A DNA stretch of 64,000 bases from Sitta carolinensis (taxonomy: Eukaryota; Chordata; Aves; Passeriformes; Sittidae). The stretch is taken from the NCBI GenBank assembly GCA_032173965.1, contig CM063284.1:132609125-132673124 (forward strand), in the 5' to 3' direction. The notes beneath the pieces were generated by a model. That model was not told the DNA's origin, made no database searches, and was given only the letters and a program-made list of their open reading frames with translations. The number at the start of each line of letters is the position of its first letter. Positions within the stretch are counted from its first letter, which is position 1. The translations under genes were made by a program, and so were the position numbers. Below, one piece after another: positions 12,322 through 24,663 of this stretch.

Positions 12322-13584
12322 TAGGCAGTGGCAGATGTGGTAACCTAGAGGTGCAAAATATCCTTCCTGGGAATAAGGAGACTCCAGCAAGGACAGACAG
12401 CTCCTGTGACTGCTGTTGACATTCATGAATGCAGTATGGGACTACTCAAACTAATTCACGAATTTCTTGGCACACATAATACCCACATTAGGAGAATGTT
12501 TTGTATCATTTTAGAGATGGTCTAGCTTGTCCAGCCTCTTCAAAGAGATTATTGGAGAAACTATGAAAACAGTATTTTAGGATTATAAACATTTATTGAG
12601 AGCTAGATAGGAATGAAAGGGAGGACTGAAAAATGTTATGGAAGAATGAAAACAAATAACATCTGAAAGTACAGCATCAGAACTGAATCTGCAGAGAACT
12701 CCTGGATGAATGTCACATGCAAATTTGTATTTAGAGAAGATACTTGAGAAGTTATGAGTTCATTCTAGAAAGGAACAGATTTTTCAAAATCAGACATAGG
12801 GAAACAGTAAGAAGCACCTACTATGTTTGGAATATTACACATACAGGTACAAGTGCCCACTTTAGAAATGAGTCTGACATTCCCGCTCACAATCTAGGAG
12901 CAAATGAATGTTTGTGTGCACTGTTGCTGTAAATCAGTCTCTTCACCTATGAATATCTTACTTATGGAAATATCAATATTTTCTGTGAAAAAAAAAAATC
13001 TTCTCTTTAGTTTCTTCCCAAAATAGGGTTGGTAAAATTATTTCAAGGTTTCTCTCACTGGCTTTTCTATAACAGCGTTCCCCATGTACTTCTTCCCAAA
13101 GTGGTAGTGGTAGAGCTGTGACAGATCATCAATGGACATCATGGGCTCAGTGCTTGCAAACCATTTTTAATTAGAAAACATCTTAGTGACACCCCACGCC
13201 CTACCCCTCCACTCCGTACCCCAGTTTCCAATATTTGGGCTACTTAAACCTTCAGAAGTGTCTGGAATCCTTAATTTCTACTATACTTTACTCTTAAAAA
13301 AATAAAGTAAGATGGATAAAAGAAATAAACTCAGATCAACACCTTATACAGGGAAGAATAGCTAGAAAATGGAGTACAGAAGCATATTTTATTTAATTCA
13401 CATCCCCTTTGCATTAAAAGTGAGCCAGGGTACCACTGTAGTATTCCATTCCTCAACTAGCTGGAATGCCATGTAAGTAAAGCCTGTTCTGCTGTCTTGT
13501 CTTCTTCCCTCCTTTGCCTGGTGGTTTTGTTCTGGGGATGAACATGGGATGCTCTGCTCCCTTTCAAAGAAAAAGGGATTTTTT

Positions 13585-13712
13585 CTTTGAAGGGACCCAC
13601 AAGGATCATCGAGTCCATCTCCTGGCCCTGCAGAGCACCATCCCCAAGAGTTACACCATGTGTGTGAGAGCATTGTCCAAACACTTTCTGAGCTCTGCCA
13701 GGCTTGATGCTG
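13585..13712 (-). mobile_element. CR1 LINE fragment, 3' region
   Basis: The stretch reads as the reverse complement of the CR1 3' region. GAAGGGACC with a following ATCATCGAGTCC matches the CR1 tail, and GAGTTACACCATGTG and GAGAGCATTGTCCAAACA match the segment just upstream of it. The terminal octamer microsatellite that normally ends CR1 is missing on the left, so the 3' end is trimmed. It is a 5'-truncated copy with no coding capacity. CR1 is the main LINE of birds and other reptiles. Confidence 0.85.
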
Positions 13713-14954
13713 GGTGCTCATGGCTGCAGTGGCCAGCATAGGAGTGCAGGAAGCCAGGACAGTGCTCTTGGGGGTAAAGGGAGGGCCCCATCCTGCAGCA
13801 GCATTTCTGTCTTCATCCTTCCTATGTCTGCAGTTGGGGTGGCAGTAGAAAGCCTGGTTTTCCGTCACAGTGCTGCCCTTCCTTCCCCTTTCTGGTGGCA
13901 GGAGCAACTCAGCCCTGGCCCCTTGTTCTCAGGACAGCAATTCTCAGTGCCACCAGCTCTTCTGGTTGATTCTGCCTTGAATTCCCCATAGCAGAGTGCT
14001 GCAGTTAAAGCTGGGGACTCACAGCAGCCCCTGGTCCTAAGGCAGCCCACAGGAAAGGTATGAATGTGCCCCTCACAGGAGTTCTTAAGGAAAAGCCAAA
14101 TGCTTAAGTTATATTAGGACTCAGAGCTTGCAGTCAGGTTTTTCACCAGCAGAATAACCTCACAGCTAAGGCAAGGTCAGTGAAACTGGAGAGCTCAGCC
14201 CGTCTCAGCCTGCAGGGATCTGAATGCACACATCCATCGGAAATATCGTAACCACCAAACTGTGCTGCTGCCCATCCAGCAAAACCAGACTTTTTCACCA
14301 CAAGACCTACTGAGGAGCTGCTGCTACATCCTCCAGCCCTTCACTGCCTCTTTCTGAGGGAATTTAGGCAATCTGCTCCAGCCTTGAACCTGTACTATGA
14401 ACTAGCAAAAGCACTGGACTTGGATGTCTTTGAAATCACTTTGCTCTATTTCTTCCGACAATTCCCATTTATATACTGTGACATTTAAGTGTCCCAGACC
14501 CTTGAAGCAGAACGACTGGGCAATTATAACCTGCATTTGTTGTTCAGCTTGCGCCCCCATCCCGTGAGCTGAACTGTGAAAACAGAGTTCACACCGGCTC
14601 TGCTCTTATGAGCAGGAGGCACCATTTAAAAACCTCCAGGATGGGGCTTTATGGCCCGTCCACAGTGATGGATGCAGAGCTCCTGCAGGTGCACAGAGCT
14701 TGAATTTCAAACAGTCAGTCTGATCTCCAGATTCTTCCTTCCACAAGGCCTAAAAAGCTTCTCAATAGAAAAGGCCCAATCTGAATTTCCCATCCAAAAA
14801 TCCTGTTTGTATCTCTGTTTTCAGAGACTCTTGTTTCTTGGTCTATTCACAGTGGAGGGTGCTGTATAAAGATTATTTATTGTCAACCTCCCTGGGAATG
14901 GAGTGGGACTGTTTATAACAATCCTTTGTATTTCTTTAACACTTTAGACCTGAT

Positions 14955-15055
14955 TTCCTAGCTCTTGGCAAATGTTAGCACTTCAGCCTTGTGATGTCTC
15001 TTCAGGAAGGTCAGTGCTGTTATCCATGGGTTACAGGTGGGAAACTGTAGTCTGG
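14955..15055 (+). repeat. possible ancient L2/MIR-like fragment
   Basis: The string CTTGTGATGTCTCTTC, then GGTCAGTGCTGTTATCC, then TTACAGGTGGGAAACTG follows the order of the conserved core found in ancient L2 and MIR repeats of amniotes: 'cctgtgaggtaggt', 'attatcccc', 'ttacaggtgggaaactg'. Divergence is high and the ends are unclear. The assignment rests on my recall of the consensus and could be wrong. Confidence 0.35.
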
Positions 15056-16496
15056 TTTTTAGGCCTGAAGTTTCTGAGTTTCTAAAGCTCTGTTTTTCTG
15101 ATGTTTTAGTTTGCTGAATACTTGTTCCCAGCCAAAAAAACCATAAACAACAAGACATTGCTTTTGTAACAGAATTCATGTTGTAAATTCTTTCTGAGAA
15201 AAAGGATTCTCTCTTGATGTCCCTCTGGTTTAACCAATATGAGTGAAGAGTTTTGTCTTTCGTTCACCAGTCACAGTGGTCTGTGAAAAATTGTATACAA
15301 GGGAGTGATCCCTAAGAATAAAATTCTTTCTTCACACAACTTTGAGAAAAATCACAAGTCTATGTTGTGTGTGTTATCACTACAGTGACGGGAAATTTTG
15401 GCACAAAGGTCTTAAATGGCCACTGGCATCCCCGGCTACTGAGTGAAGTGGATTTAGATGCAAAGCATTCCAGCTTCAGGTCTGTGCCAGCCCTCTCATA
15501 ACAGGGCCAGCAGGAAGAGATGAGTATGAAGAATTCTGCCATCCAAAAGTAGTGCAATTTGCCAACTCTTGCCTGGAAATGGGGAGCTCTAAATGGGACT
15601 GATGGGTCACAGGGTCTGGGGCCCACGGTCCCCTCCACGACCATTGCTCTGGGGCAGTGACTCACACTGGGTGCGTAGGTAGGACAGATGATACAAACTA
15701 CTGTAGAATCGCCTGGTGTTTTCTGTCAAGAGACCTTGAGGAGGATCAGAAGGTGCATTTCTAACACAGCCAATTCCTTTCCAACCACAGACACATCCTT
15801 CCTTCCCCATGTGTATCTGTCACTTGTTTTGATAGCTGCCATATTTTTCTAACATGAAATAAACACACAAAGTATTATTTTCGCCCCTATTTCTCAAGTT
15901 TATCTGATGCAAACATATTTAGGAACTGGATAACAGAGCAGAATGCTGGCCTTCAAATTATAACTTTTAAAGTTGGGTGAAAATTAAAGCAAAAATAGGT
16001 ATTAAATTTGTGAGAGGCTGAAAAAGTTCTGTTGGAACTTGGAGGAATTTCAAATGTTATTTTTAACCAGACATTTAGCTCTTATGGGAAACAAAACTTA
16101 GAAGGACAGATATAATTAGGTCAGATATTGAGAAACTTATAATGCTTTGCTACAGATGATCCCAAGAGAATGTAACTTAAGCCCTTTTTTTGTATTAAGA
16201 TTCAATCATGGTTCTTTGCTTTTTAGTGTAAAAAAAAGTAGGATAGAAATATGCTTTGTATTACTAACTGCTTCAGCATGTGAAGCAATGGATGTTTGAC
16301 AAGAAATCTGAGGACAGAAGGCGAGATTTTTATTTCACTTTGTACCAAAATACCTAACATTATGCTAGCATCTGTGCTTGCTTTTGTTCACTGTGTAGAT
16401 ACAATTGATTTAGTGGTGTATCCTGGGAATATCTAATGTTTGGTATCTCCCAAGCACCACTGTGCAAATATTAACTGCACCTTGCAACGTGATTGC

Positions 16497-16552
16497 AATG
16501 CAGACATTATTTCTATTACAAGTGGGGACACTGAGGCAAAGAGGCCCATTTG
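16497..16552 (+). repeat. possible ancient L2/MIR-like fragment
   Basis: The segment CATTATTTCTATTACAAG followed by TGGGGACACTGAGGCAAAGA resembles the ancient L2/MIR core, where a 'cattttacagatggggaaactgaggc' motif is typical. Only about 55 bases match and the ends fade into unique DNA. It is a better match than the candidate near 14.95 kb but still needs a library search. Confidence 0.45.
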
Positions 16553-18548
16553 TTTGATCAGCACTGAGCCTGTTTGACTGCTGCAGTCAGGACTTCAGAA
16601 CTTCTGCCTTCTGCTCCCACTGCTTCTGCAGAGAGATCCACCTTGACACGAGAAGTATGTGCTTCATGCAAAACCAGGAGAGAAAAGCCTTTATCAAAAG
16701 AAGAAAGGAGCCAGTAGGTGGCTGATAGTGCTGTTAACACATGGATCTGTCATTACTCACAGCATTTATCATGTCTGTTGCTGTGAAGCACACTGTTCTT
16801 CTTTAAAGTAGGTGTCTAATTTGAGGGATACTGGTTTTCGTAGCAGCTTCAGTGATCTGGGGAGGGAGATGTGGTGAGTTGCTTGCAGTGAGATATTTGC
16901 ACATCATTTGTTGTAAATTCTGCCCTGAGAGAGGTGAAAGTGGACTGGAGTCATGCTAGGCAGGTCCTGGATACTAAGTTTTCCCAGCACAGCTCCACTG
17001 GCTCAGGAGTAGAAAAAAACAATATTCTCACTAACAAAGATTTGCTGGCACCTCTCCTGGAACTCAAACCTAAATCAGACACAACACATAAAGGTGAAAA
17101 AAGCTAGATAGCTTGAATTTGTCAGGAAGGTGGTTTAACTCTATTAGCAGCAGCAGATCTCCACTGCTAATATAAAATGTTTCTCCAGCCTACAGGGAAG
17201 TTGTGTGTGTACTTATTAGCAAAACTTTTGTAGTGTAGGATCAAAATGAAAATAACTGCAGTGACTGGAGTATGCGGATTTGGAGTTCAGGTTCAAACCT
17301 TCATCACAGATGAATGAAATAGAAGGAATCCCTTCTTGTTTCTAGACCATGTCCAGGCCAGAAGTGGTGGGAAATCTGAACAATGGATTTATCTGGACTT
17401 CATCTTGAATCTGAAGCAAAGAGCAGCCAGATGCAGTTGCAGGACCATCTAGAGCTAACTAAGCACACTCAAGAAAAGCTGATTCAAGTGGTGTTGGTGT
17501 CAACCTAACATGGTGTTGGAGAAACACAAAAGAAGCCAGGAAACAGAGAGTACTTAAACAGGAAACATCAATATTTCTTATAATATTTTTGACAAGTATA
17601 GGTGAAAGGCAACCATATAAATTCCTATGGTAAGTAAAAATCTCATGCTTGATCAAGACAAAGTGGTGGGAGGTAACTGATTCCAGTGCTGCATATACTT
17701 GTAGCAATACAAAAGTGTAATCCATCTCACTGTTTCCAATATTCAGTTTACCTGCTATCTATACTTGTAAATGGTAGCAATTGCAGTCAAAGTTTCCCTG
17801 TCTGCCACAGGAGGTATTAAGGTTGATGAGCTGTTCAGAATCATTGCTAATGACTACAAGGTAGTGATATTGCTCTTCACCTTCAAGGTAGTAAGTGGTC
17901 TTAAGCTATGGCAATAATTTCCTGGAACAATGTACTTTTACTTTCTAATGTAAACTGTACTCTTATTGATGTAATAAACTGCAACTGTTTCTTCAGGCTG
18001 TGGAAGACTTCCAGTAACTCATAAAAGCTTCAACCATGTAATTCTGTTGGGTGCTGCTTCCTCCCAGAGCCTTGCTTGCTGATCTTGCAATAGGAGCCAT
18101 ACAAAAAAGGTAGTGTACAGCAAATTTGGTAATTTCCAAGCAGAGCTTGGCTGTTGTCTCTCAAACATGCCACTTCCTCTGTGCAGTCGCAGAATCTCAC
18201 TGCCCCAAGAGACTCAAATCAGCTGAGTTGTAACTCAAAGTCCAGAAGTAACCATTCCAAGATCAGGAAGTATCTTGGATAACCTGTTTGGCGTAATATT
18301 TCTTGGTAGCGCCCAGACAACAAATTGACTTAAATTAAAGCTAATTAAGATTAATGTTATCTGAGAATGCACATGCTTTCCTGTACTAACTCTGCAGCCA
18401 CACTTCTACACCAGTACTTTTTTACCCACTGCTTCTTTGTGTTTCTGATCTGAGTCATCTGTCAAGTCTATCTCAAGCCTTCTGAAGCCTTGTATAGTTC
18501 TTCCAAGAGTGTAAATTTCCTTACTCAGGGCACATTGGATAAAAGCAG

Positions 18549-18615
18549 TTTGGTTGGTTTTATTTGGCTTTCTTTTCTGAGGTGTTTTTTGTTTTTAGGT
18601 TTGTTTTTTTTTTTT
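18549..18615. repeat. G/T-rich low-complexity tract ending in T12
   Basis: This tract holds TTTGGTTGGTTTT, several T runs interrupted by single G residues, and a final run of 12 T at 18604-18615. The A/C-rich tract at 57445-57488 has the mirror composition. Both are common simple-sequence types in bird genomes, and neither is tied to an identifiable retroposon body. Confidence 0.75.
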
Positions 18616-20212
18616 CCCTGAAGAGGAGGTGGTTTAACTTTTTTCAATCCAAAAAACCTATCCCAACAAAGTTACGTTTTCTGTACCAAGAGTCTAATTT
18701 TCCCAGGATATAAATATCTTGTGGATGCATAATGTTGCACTCAAACAACCGGTATAGCTGTGACAGCTCTCTCCTGACACAATGTCCAAGCTGAATTCCA
18801 CATCTGAGTGTTACCTGCTGCAGGCAATAGTGCCTGCATCTCTAGAGTACTGGCAAGGGGCAGACAATGCAGAAAGCAAACTCACTGTCAGGTTTTTACA
18901 ATGCTCAGCTAAAAATATTATCAGGCCAACATGGAACTTCATCCTCAGGCTTTGAGAGGTGAAACTGTATTCCTTTTAATCCTTGAAACATCATGTTTCA
19001 CTGTTAGTTTTCAAGGCAACCAGTAGGATGGCTACTTGCCTTTTCTATTTTTCAGAGGAAAGCAAAACCAAAATTTTTTCCTGGTTTGCTACCAGAGAGA
19101 CACTGTCTACTTGAAAGAGAGCCAGTTTGTGAAAATGAGTTAAAAGTCATCTCCTTGCCAATTTTTGTGGGTGTTCATCCTGCCTGGTTAGCAAGAAAAA
19201 TCCTGCAGGGAATCTCATGAATGTCAGTGCAAGCAGGTAATGATAAGCTGAGCCTCTGCTACATTTCTTTCTTCCTTCCTTTGAGGAGGAGGAGAGGAGA
19301 AGGCAGATGGTACATCTTCTCTGGAGCACTGTGCGTATGTCTGTTTTTGAAGCTTTACCTCTATAGAATTGATGTGTTTGACTAAAGAATTATAACTTTG
19401 CTGCAGAAAACAGGAGCAAGACATCAGCATGTTCCCTGACTGCATTTCCCTGAGCTGGAGAAAAGCAGGGAAGGGAGAGGACAGGAGCTTCTCACTGCAG
19501 AGCAGTTCCAGCTAGAGGAGAAAATATCCATGCCTACTGCCAATGTGCCAAGTGAAAGGAGTTGGAGAGTGTTGTTCGGACTTACCAAATTGATGTGATT
19601 TATCGAGTTTTTCTTTCATCCCCTTCCAAAAAAGTTATGTCTGTTCGAATACGTTTTTCACTTTATTGCTCACAGTTGGAGGTGTTTCGCACAATGAGGC
19701 CCAAGTAATATAATGCAGTTTCCCCAGATTTCTCCATGGAAGCTCAAAAAATTCTTAAGTGTTCTAATTTTTTTTAATAGACCCTCTAAAAATAATAGAC
19801 CCTGTTGTAGCAGTCAGTTTGTGGCAGAACAGTAGGAAAACCTATTTCAATTTGGACTTTATAGGTACATCACAATACATTTTTTTATTCCAGGTAAAGA
19901 CAAAACCTAGGACTTCTTGGGGGAAAAAAACCAAACAAGTCTTTAAGCCATTGTTACATTAAATTTTGTTCATTAGTCTCTGATCACATTCTAGAGAAGA
20001 CAAAAAAGTGCATACTTGTAAATCCAGGGGAAAAATTTCCTAAGTTTGGGGGGCATAAAATGCTTCTGCTTCAGCCAGCTGGGAAGTTTGGAGTCTACCA
20101 CATTCGAGGGAGGAGAGTATGTTATAAACATATTTAATTTTATGCTGAACACACTGAATGGTGTTCATTTCAGCAGTCACCCTTCCGAAAGCATTTTATT
20201 CCAACATATTAC

Positions 20213-20400
20213 CATAGAATCACAGAACAGTTTGGGTTGGAAGGGACCTTAGAGATCATTTAGTTTCAATCGCCCTGCCTTGGTCAGGGGCACCTTCCAC
20301 TTGACCAGGTTTCCCAGGGCCCCTTGCAGCCTGGCTTGAACACTTCCATGGATGGGGCAGCCATAGCTTCTCTGGGCAAGCTGTGCCTTGCCACCCTCTG
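20213..20400 (-). mobile_element. CR1 LINE fragment, 3' end
   Basis: On the plus strand it begins CATAGAATCACAGAA, continues GGTTGGAAGGGACCTTAGAG and ATCATTTAG, and further right contains GATGGGGCAGCCAT, CTTCTCTGGGCAA and CCACCCTC. This is the reverse complement of the CR1 3' end with its tail on the left, including a remnant of the octamer microsatellite. It is about 188 bp, 5'-truncated and non-coding. It points opposite to the larger CR1 that starts 1.6 kb to the right. Confidence 0.93.
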
Positions 20401-21962
20401 GGGCGGTTATATTGGTTTGACTGCCCTTCTTCTGTCCTGCAGCAAGCAGCTGGGAGGGATGGAGGTGGACTCAAAGGTGCACTGCCTGACTGTTCAGGGA
20501 ATGGTAGACATGAAGTTTCTGTTAAAAGCCATCTCTGTAAACCTGGTGCTTCAGGTTAGCATAGAATACTTGGGTGAAATCTGGCTAAACTGATGCCAGG
20601 CAGTGTTTGTCTTTGGATTGCATCCATGCCAATGTGGGAAATGCAGTAGATGTTTCTGGACTGTCATCTGGCTCCTTTGAGCAATCATGCACCACAGCGT
20701 GCCTTTCAAGTGGTGAAGAGCACCTGTGAGCTTCCCACTGGCTATGCCAGAGCCAGGCATGGTGCTGCTGAAGGGGACAAAGGCAGGACTGAAATGTCTT
20801 TGGTCTGGGACCCAGAAGGAACAAAATGGTTTGAAGTCACCTTTCCATGTATCTTCACCTTGATTTCTCATCCTGCTCTAGAAAGAAGTCCTAGAGATGT
20901 CTCATTGCTTCAGTAATACAAAGCTAGGAAAATAAGAATTCTTTATTTAATCCTGACTATTCTGCAGCAGTTTACTTCTGCTTCTGTATATTTGTACCAC
21001 ACACAAAGTTCCAAAAATATTCGCCTGTTTCTTTCTGTTGGACACGGCTAAAGACACAGGGGAGTCCCAGTGAATCAGCATGCAGCTACTTTGGCCCATC
21101 GCTTCTGCTGAGATTTCAGCAACACACAGAGCAGTTGTGGAATGCCTGTGCTGCTTTACATTCAACCCCTGGCTTATTCTGGAATAACTTTCATGTGTAT
21201 GCAAGCCAGGACAAGGCTGCAGTGCTAACCACCCTGTCTTTCTGTCTTCAGGAATTCTCCCGTGGGAAGGCAATGCTTCATTTCCTCTTTAGAGAAGTGA
21301 TTCGTCTCTGTATCTTCCACAGCTGCACAAAAGGGAAGACTAGACAGAGGATCTGTGTAAAACAAGCGTCTGGAAGAGGAATAAGCAAATCAAACTCCCT
21401 TCATGTGACGTTCCCACCCACTATTGTGCGATGGACCCAAACCAGAACACTGAGACTCCTCTCTAATGACAGGGAAATTCAAATCCAGGTCCAACTTAGA
21501 AGCCTAGGAGAGGTAAGGTAATATGACACTTCTCCTCGGGATGGCTGTTAGAAAGAATGCAGGAAGAAGAAAAAATTAACCCTGTCTGCATGTAAAGTGA
21601 GCTGCATCCATCATTCATTCAAATCCAGGGGGAAAGTCTCCCTTTTGCATAATTCCTGTGCCCCAGGCAAGAAAGGGCATGATATGGTTCTGATGATGAG
21701 GGTCTAAAGGATGTGGAGTTCATGATGAATATTGCAGACTTTGCAACACTGATTGTGCTGGTGTGGAGAGGGCAAAACATAATCAACATTTTAGGGAAGT
21801 CTGCTTTCATTTGATGCAAAAAGTTAGCAAGTAAGTTGCATTTGATATTTATGCTTTTTAGGTGAACCTTACCTACACTGGAATATTTGGTCATCTGTGT
21901 AGCACTGGATTCAGAATGTGCATTGTAGCATCATCTGCAATGAATAAGTAGCAAAAAGAAAA
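20401..21962. other. unique non-coding DNA between two CR1 copies
   Basis: No gene or mobile element recognised. A 128-codon plus-strand frame at 21135-21521 and a 108-codon minus-strand frame at 20947-21273 overlap and have no family resemblance. The stretch separates two CR1 copies in opposite orientation. Confidence 0.6.
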
Positions 21963-23665
21963 CAGGAAAATGTGGCCCTGCTTCTGCATGAGGTGCGCGC
22001 TCTAATGCCAGAGGATACAGAAAAGGAGAAGTTGCTGAATGCCTTCTTTGCCTCAGTCCTTGCTGCAAGAGGTGGCTGTCAGGAATCCCAGACCCTGGCA
22101 AGGGAGAAAGCCTGGAGAAATAAGAACTTCCCACTGTTTGAGGAGGATTGGGTTAGAGTTCATTTAGGTGAACTTGTCACAGATGCATCCATGGAGCCCC
22201 ATGGGATGTGCCTATGAGTAATGAGAGAGCTGGCAAATGTTACTGCTCTCCAACATCTTTGAAAAGTTGTGGAGAACAGGATATGTGCCTGAGGACTGGA
22301 GGAAAGCCACTGTCACTTCAGCATTCAAAATGGGCTAGAAGGAAGACCCAGGGAACTACAGGCCAGTCAGCCTCACCTCAGTCCCAGGAAAGGTGATGGA
22401 ACAGTTCATTCTGGATGTCACCTCTAAGCATGTGGAGGAAAAGAAGGTGATCAGGAGTAGTTAGCATGGACTCACCAAGAACAAAGCATGCTTGACCAAC
22501 CTGATTGCTGTGATGTTGTGACTGGCTGGGTAGATGAGGGGAGAGCAGTGGATGTTGTCTGCCTCAACTTCATCAAGGCTTTTGGCACCATCTCTCATAA
22601 CATCCTCATAGGCAAGCTCAGGAAGCGTGGTGGGGTGAGCAGAGAGGGGGGTGATGGGCACTGGCTGGACAGCAGAGCTCAGAGGGCTGTGGTCAGACAC
22701 AGAGCCCGGCTGGAGGCTGCAGCTCAGGGTGTTCCTGGGGGTCAGAACCGGGCCCAGTCTGTCCACCTGATTCACCAGGGACCTGGATGAAGGCACAGAG
22801 TGTACCCTCAGCGAGTTTGCTGGTGGTTCTATAGTGGGAGGAGTGGCTGATACCCCAGAGCCTTGTGCTGCTGTTCAGTGACACCTGGACAGGCTGGAGA
22901 GAAGTTCTGTAAAGGCAAGTGCAGAGTCCTGCACCTGGGGAGGGATAAATGGGAAGGAATAACTCCATGCACCAGCACAGACTGGGGCTGACCTGCTGGA
23001 AGCAGCTCTGTGGGGAAGGACCTGTGGGTCCTGGTGGACAACGAAGTGTCCATGAGCCAGAAGTGTGTGAGCCCTTGTGGCCACCCTGGGGTGGTAGGAG
23101 GAGTGTGGTCAGCAGGTCAAGGGAGGTGATCCCTCTACTCAGCCCTGGTGAGGTCACATCTGCAGTGCTGTGTCCAGTTCTGAACTCTCCAGTTCAAGAA
23201 ATACAAGGAATTACTGGCCCAGGCCCAGTGGAGGGCTGTGAAGATGATGAGAGAGCTGGAGCATCTCTCTTGTGAGGAAAGGCTGAGGGAGCTGGGCGTG
23301 TTTAGTCTGGAGAAGAGATGGCTGGGAGGGGAGCTTATCAATGCATCCAAGTATCTTAAGGGGAGGTGTCAAGAGGATGGGACATGATTCTTTCTAGTGC
23401 TGCCCAGTGACAGGATAAGGGCAATGGGCACAACCTGAAACACAGGAAGTTCCATCTGAATATGAAGAAAAACTTCTTTACGGCGAGGGTGACAGAAAAC
23501 CTGGATTACAGGCTGTCCAGAGAGGTAGTGGAGTCTCCATCTCTGGAAATATTCAAACCTGCCTGGACATGATCCCATGGAACCTGTTTTAGGTGAACCT
23601 GCTTTATCAGGTGCTGGGCTAAGTGTTCTCCAGAGGTCCCTTCCAACCATTCTGTGATTCTGTGA
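21963..23665 (+). mobile_element. CR1 LINE, 1.7 kb, 5'-truncated
   Basis: This is the largest mobile element in the window. It begins inside CR1 ORF2 (GAGGATACAGAAAAGGAGAA, then a stretch encoding LLNAFFASV), runs through the reverse-transcriptase region and C-terminal domain, and ends in the typical CR1 tail: GGTCCCTTCCAACCATTCTG and TGATTCTGTGA at 23655-23665. The missing 5' part, with the endonuclease domain and ORF1, is the usual outcome of incomplete reverse transcription. Frameshifts and stops break the reading frame throughout. Target-site duplications are not evident and are rarely found for CR1. Numerous substitutions mark it as an old insertion. Confidence 0.95.
21972..23560 (+). 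pseudogene. broken CR1 ORF2 reverse transcriptase remnant
   Basis: Fragments of the CR1 ORF2 protein can be read in shifting frames. LLNAFFASVLAARGG is encoded near 22034-22078, followed by a stretch resembling the start of the polymerase domain. The motif A region at 22548-22601 reads VDVVCLNFIKAFGTISHN, where the family has a D-F-S-K-A-F-D core; the first Asp is Asn at codon 22566 and the second is Gly at codon 22584. The motif C region is in another frame and reads EFAGG at 22813-22827, where the family has F-A-D-D, so both catalytic Asp are Gly. Further on, the C-terminal segment ELGVFSLEK is recognisable at about 23290-23316. Stops and frameshifts lie between these blocks. In family terms it encoded an RNA-dependent DNA polymerase used for target-primed reverse transcription; this copy cannot do so. 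Confidence 0.9.
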
Positions 23666-24606
23666 ACTAGAACTCCTAGAACTCCATAGCACTAACACTT
23701 GCTTTACTTTTTTTTTCATGGATTTGTGGTATTTATACCATGGTACAGGAGTGGGAAAGAGAGGCAAACACAGCAGCACTCTCACACAAAGCTTCCATTA
23801 AATTGTTTTTTTGGAGAAGGAACAGATGCAATTTGAAAGAAATTAAATTTGAGTAAAGAGCCTGGGGCAATGGCTGATTTCCACTTCAGCAGACATCAGA
23901 GATGGGCAAGGCAATCTCAGCTATGGTGCTGTCTGAAGGCTGATGCTTTTGCTTCAGGAGCACTGAAGTGCCACCCACCAACAGCTGAAGTTTTGTTCAT
24001 TCTGTAGAGCCAGCCCCTGCGATGTTCTGGTCTGGATGGTGCAGGAGTACCAGCTATTTCAAATAATTCAATCAAAATCACTACCTAATAGCTTGACAGT
24101 ATTGTGCTTGCAGATAAAAGGCAGTTATTTAGTCTTGAGTTTGCAGAGGTGCTTAGTCAGTGCTGAAGAAGTGAAAATCTTAGGTGGGAAGTGCTTCTGA
24201 CATTAAAAACGGGACTTGCATGCTGCAAAAAACATTCCAATATAGGAGGTTTAAAACATACGGTGACTTAAGTTCCTCCTACCTTTTGGATCAGTCACTA
24301 TTGCAGTTAGCTCAAAAAAACCTAAGGCAAACCACAGCCAAAACTGTGGAGCTGCATATGGTTTTTACTCAAAACTGTGCAAAAATGCAGCCCTCCAATG
24401 GTTTGGGGATTTGAAATCATAATTCCCCTCCTCCCTCTGGTTCATAATTCCCACTGGGAAGGATACCCATGATGAAGCTGAGTTCTGCTGCTCCCCATAT
24501 TTGCTGAGAAGGGCTGCGAAGAAGTCAGGGGAGCTCAGCTGAGAGTTTGTGCTGGAACAGTGAACCCCATAGCTGAACTCTGGAGAGGTCTCAGGTGGTT
24601 CTATTT

Positions 24607-24663
24607 AGAAGCTACAGCTTCTATCAAATTAGTTATAGCTCCCCATGGGCCTAGATCTAGGCC
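24607..24663. repeat. two short perfect palindromes
   Basis: AGAAGCT at 24607-24613 and AGCTTCT at 24616-24622 form a 7-bp stem around a 2-base spacer. At 24648-24663, GGCCTAGATCTAGGCC is a perfect 16-bp palindrome. About one 16-bp palindrome is expected by chance in a window this size, so the second is not significant alone; the closeness of the two is the only unusual point. Confidence 0.85.

Larger units (their letters stand above)
2627..13584. other. unique non-coding DNA with small local repeats
   Basis: About 11 kb without a supportable gene. The largest open frames, 165 codons at 11626-12123 minus and 145 codons at 11693-12130 plus, overlap each other in a GC-rich patch with few stop codons and resemble no known protein. 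A weak fragment resembling an old LINE tail may lie near 4990-5085, but I could not place it in a family. The possible LTR at 7.9-8.35 kb and the tandem repeats near 10.0 and 12.3 kb are listed separately. Sequence at 9405-9440 is very AT-rich. Confidence 0.6.
13713..20212. other. unique non-coding DNA
   Basis: About 6.5 kb without a gene I can support. Open frames are at most about 101 codons and show no recognisable domains. Two short stretches, at 14955-15055 and 16497-16552, resemble the conserved core of ancient L2/MIR-type repeats and are listed separately. A G/T-rich low-complexity tract lies near 18.55-18.62 kb. Confidence 0.6.
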
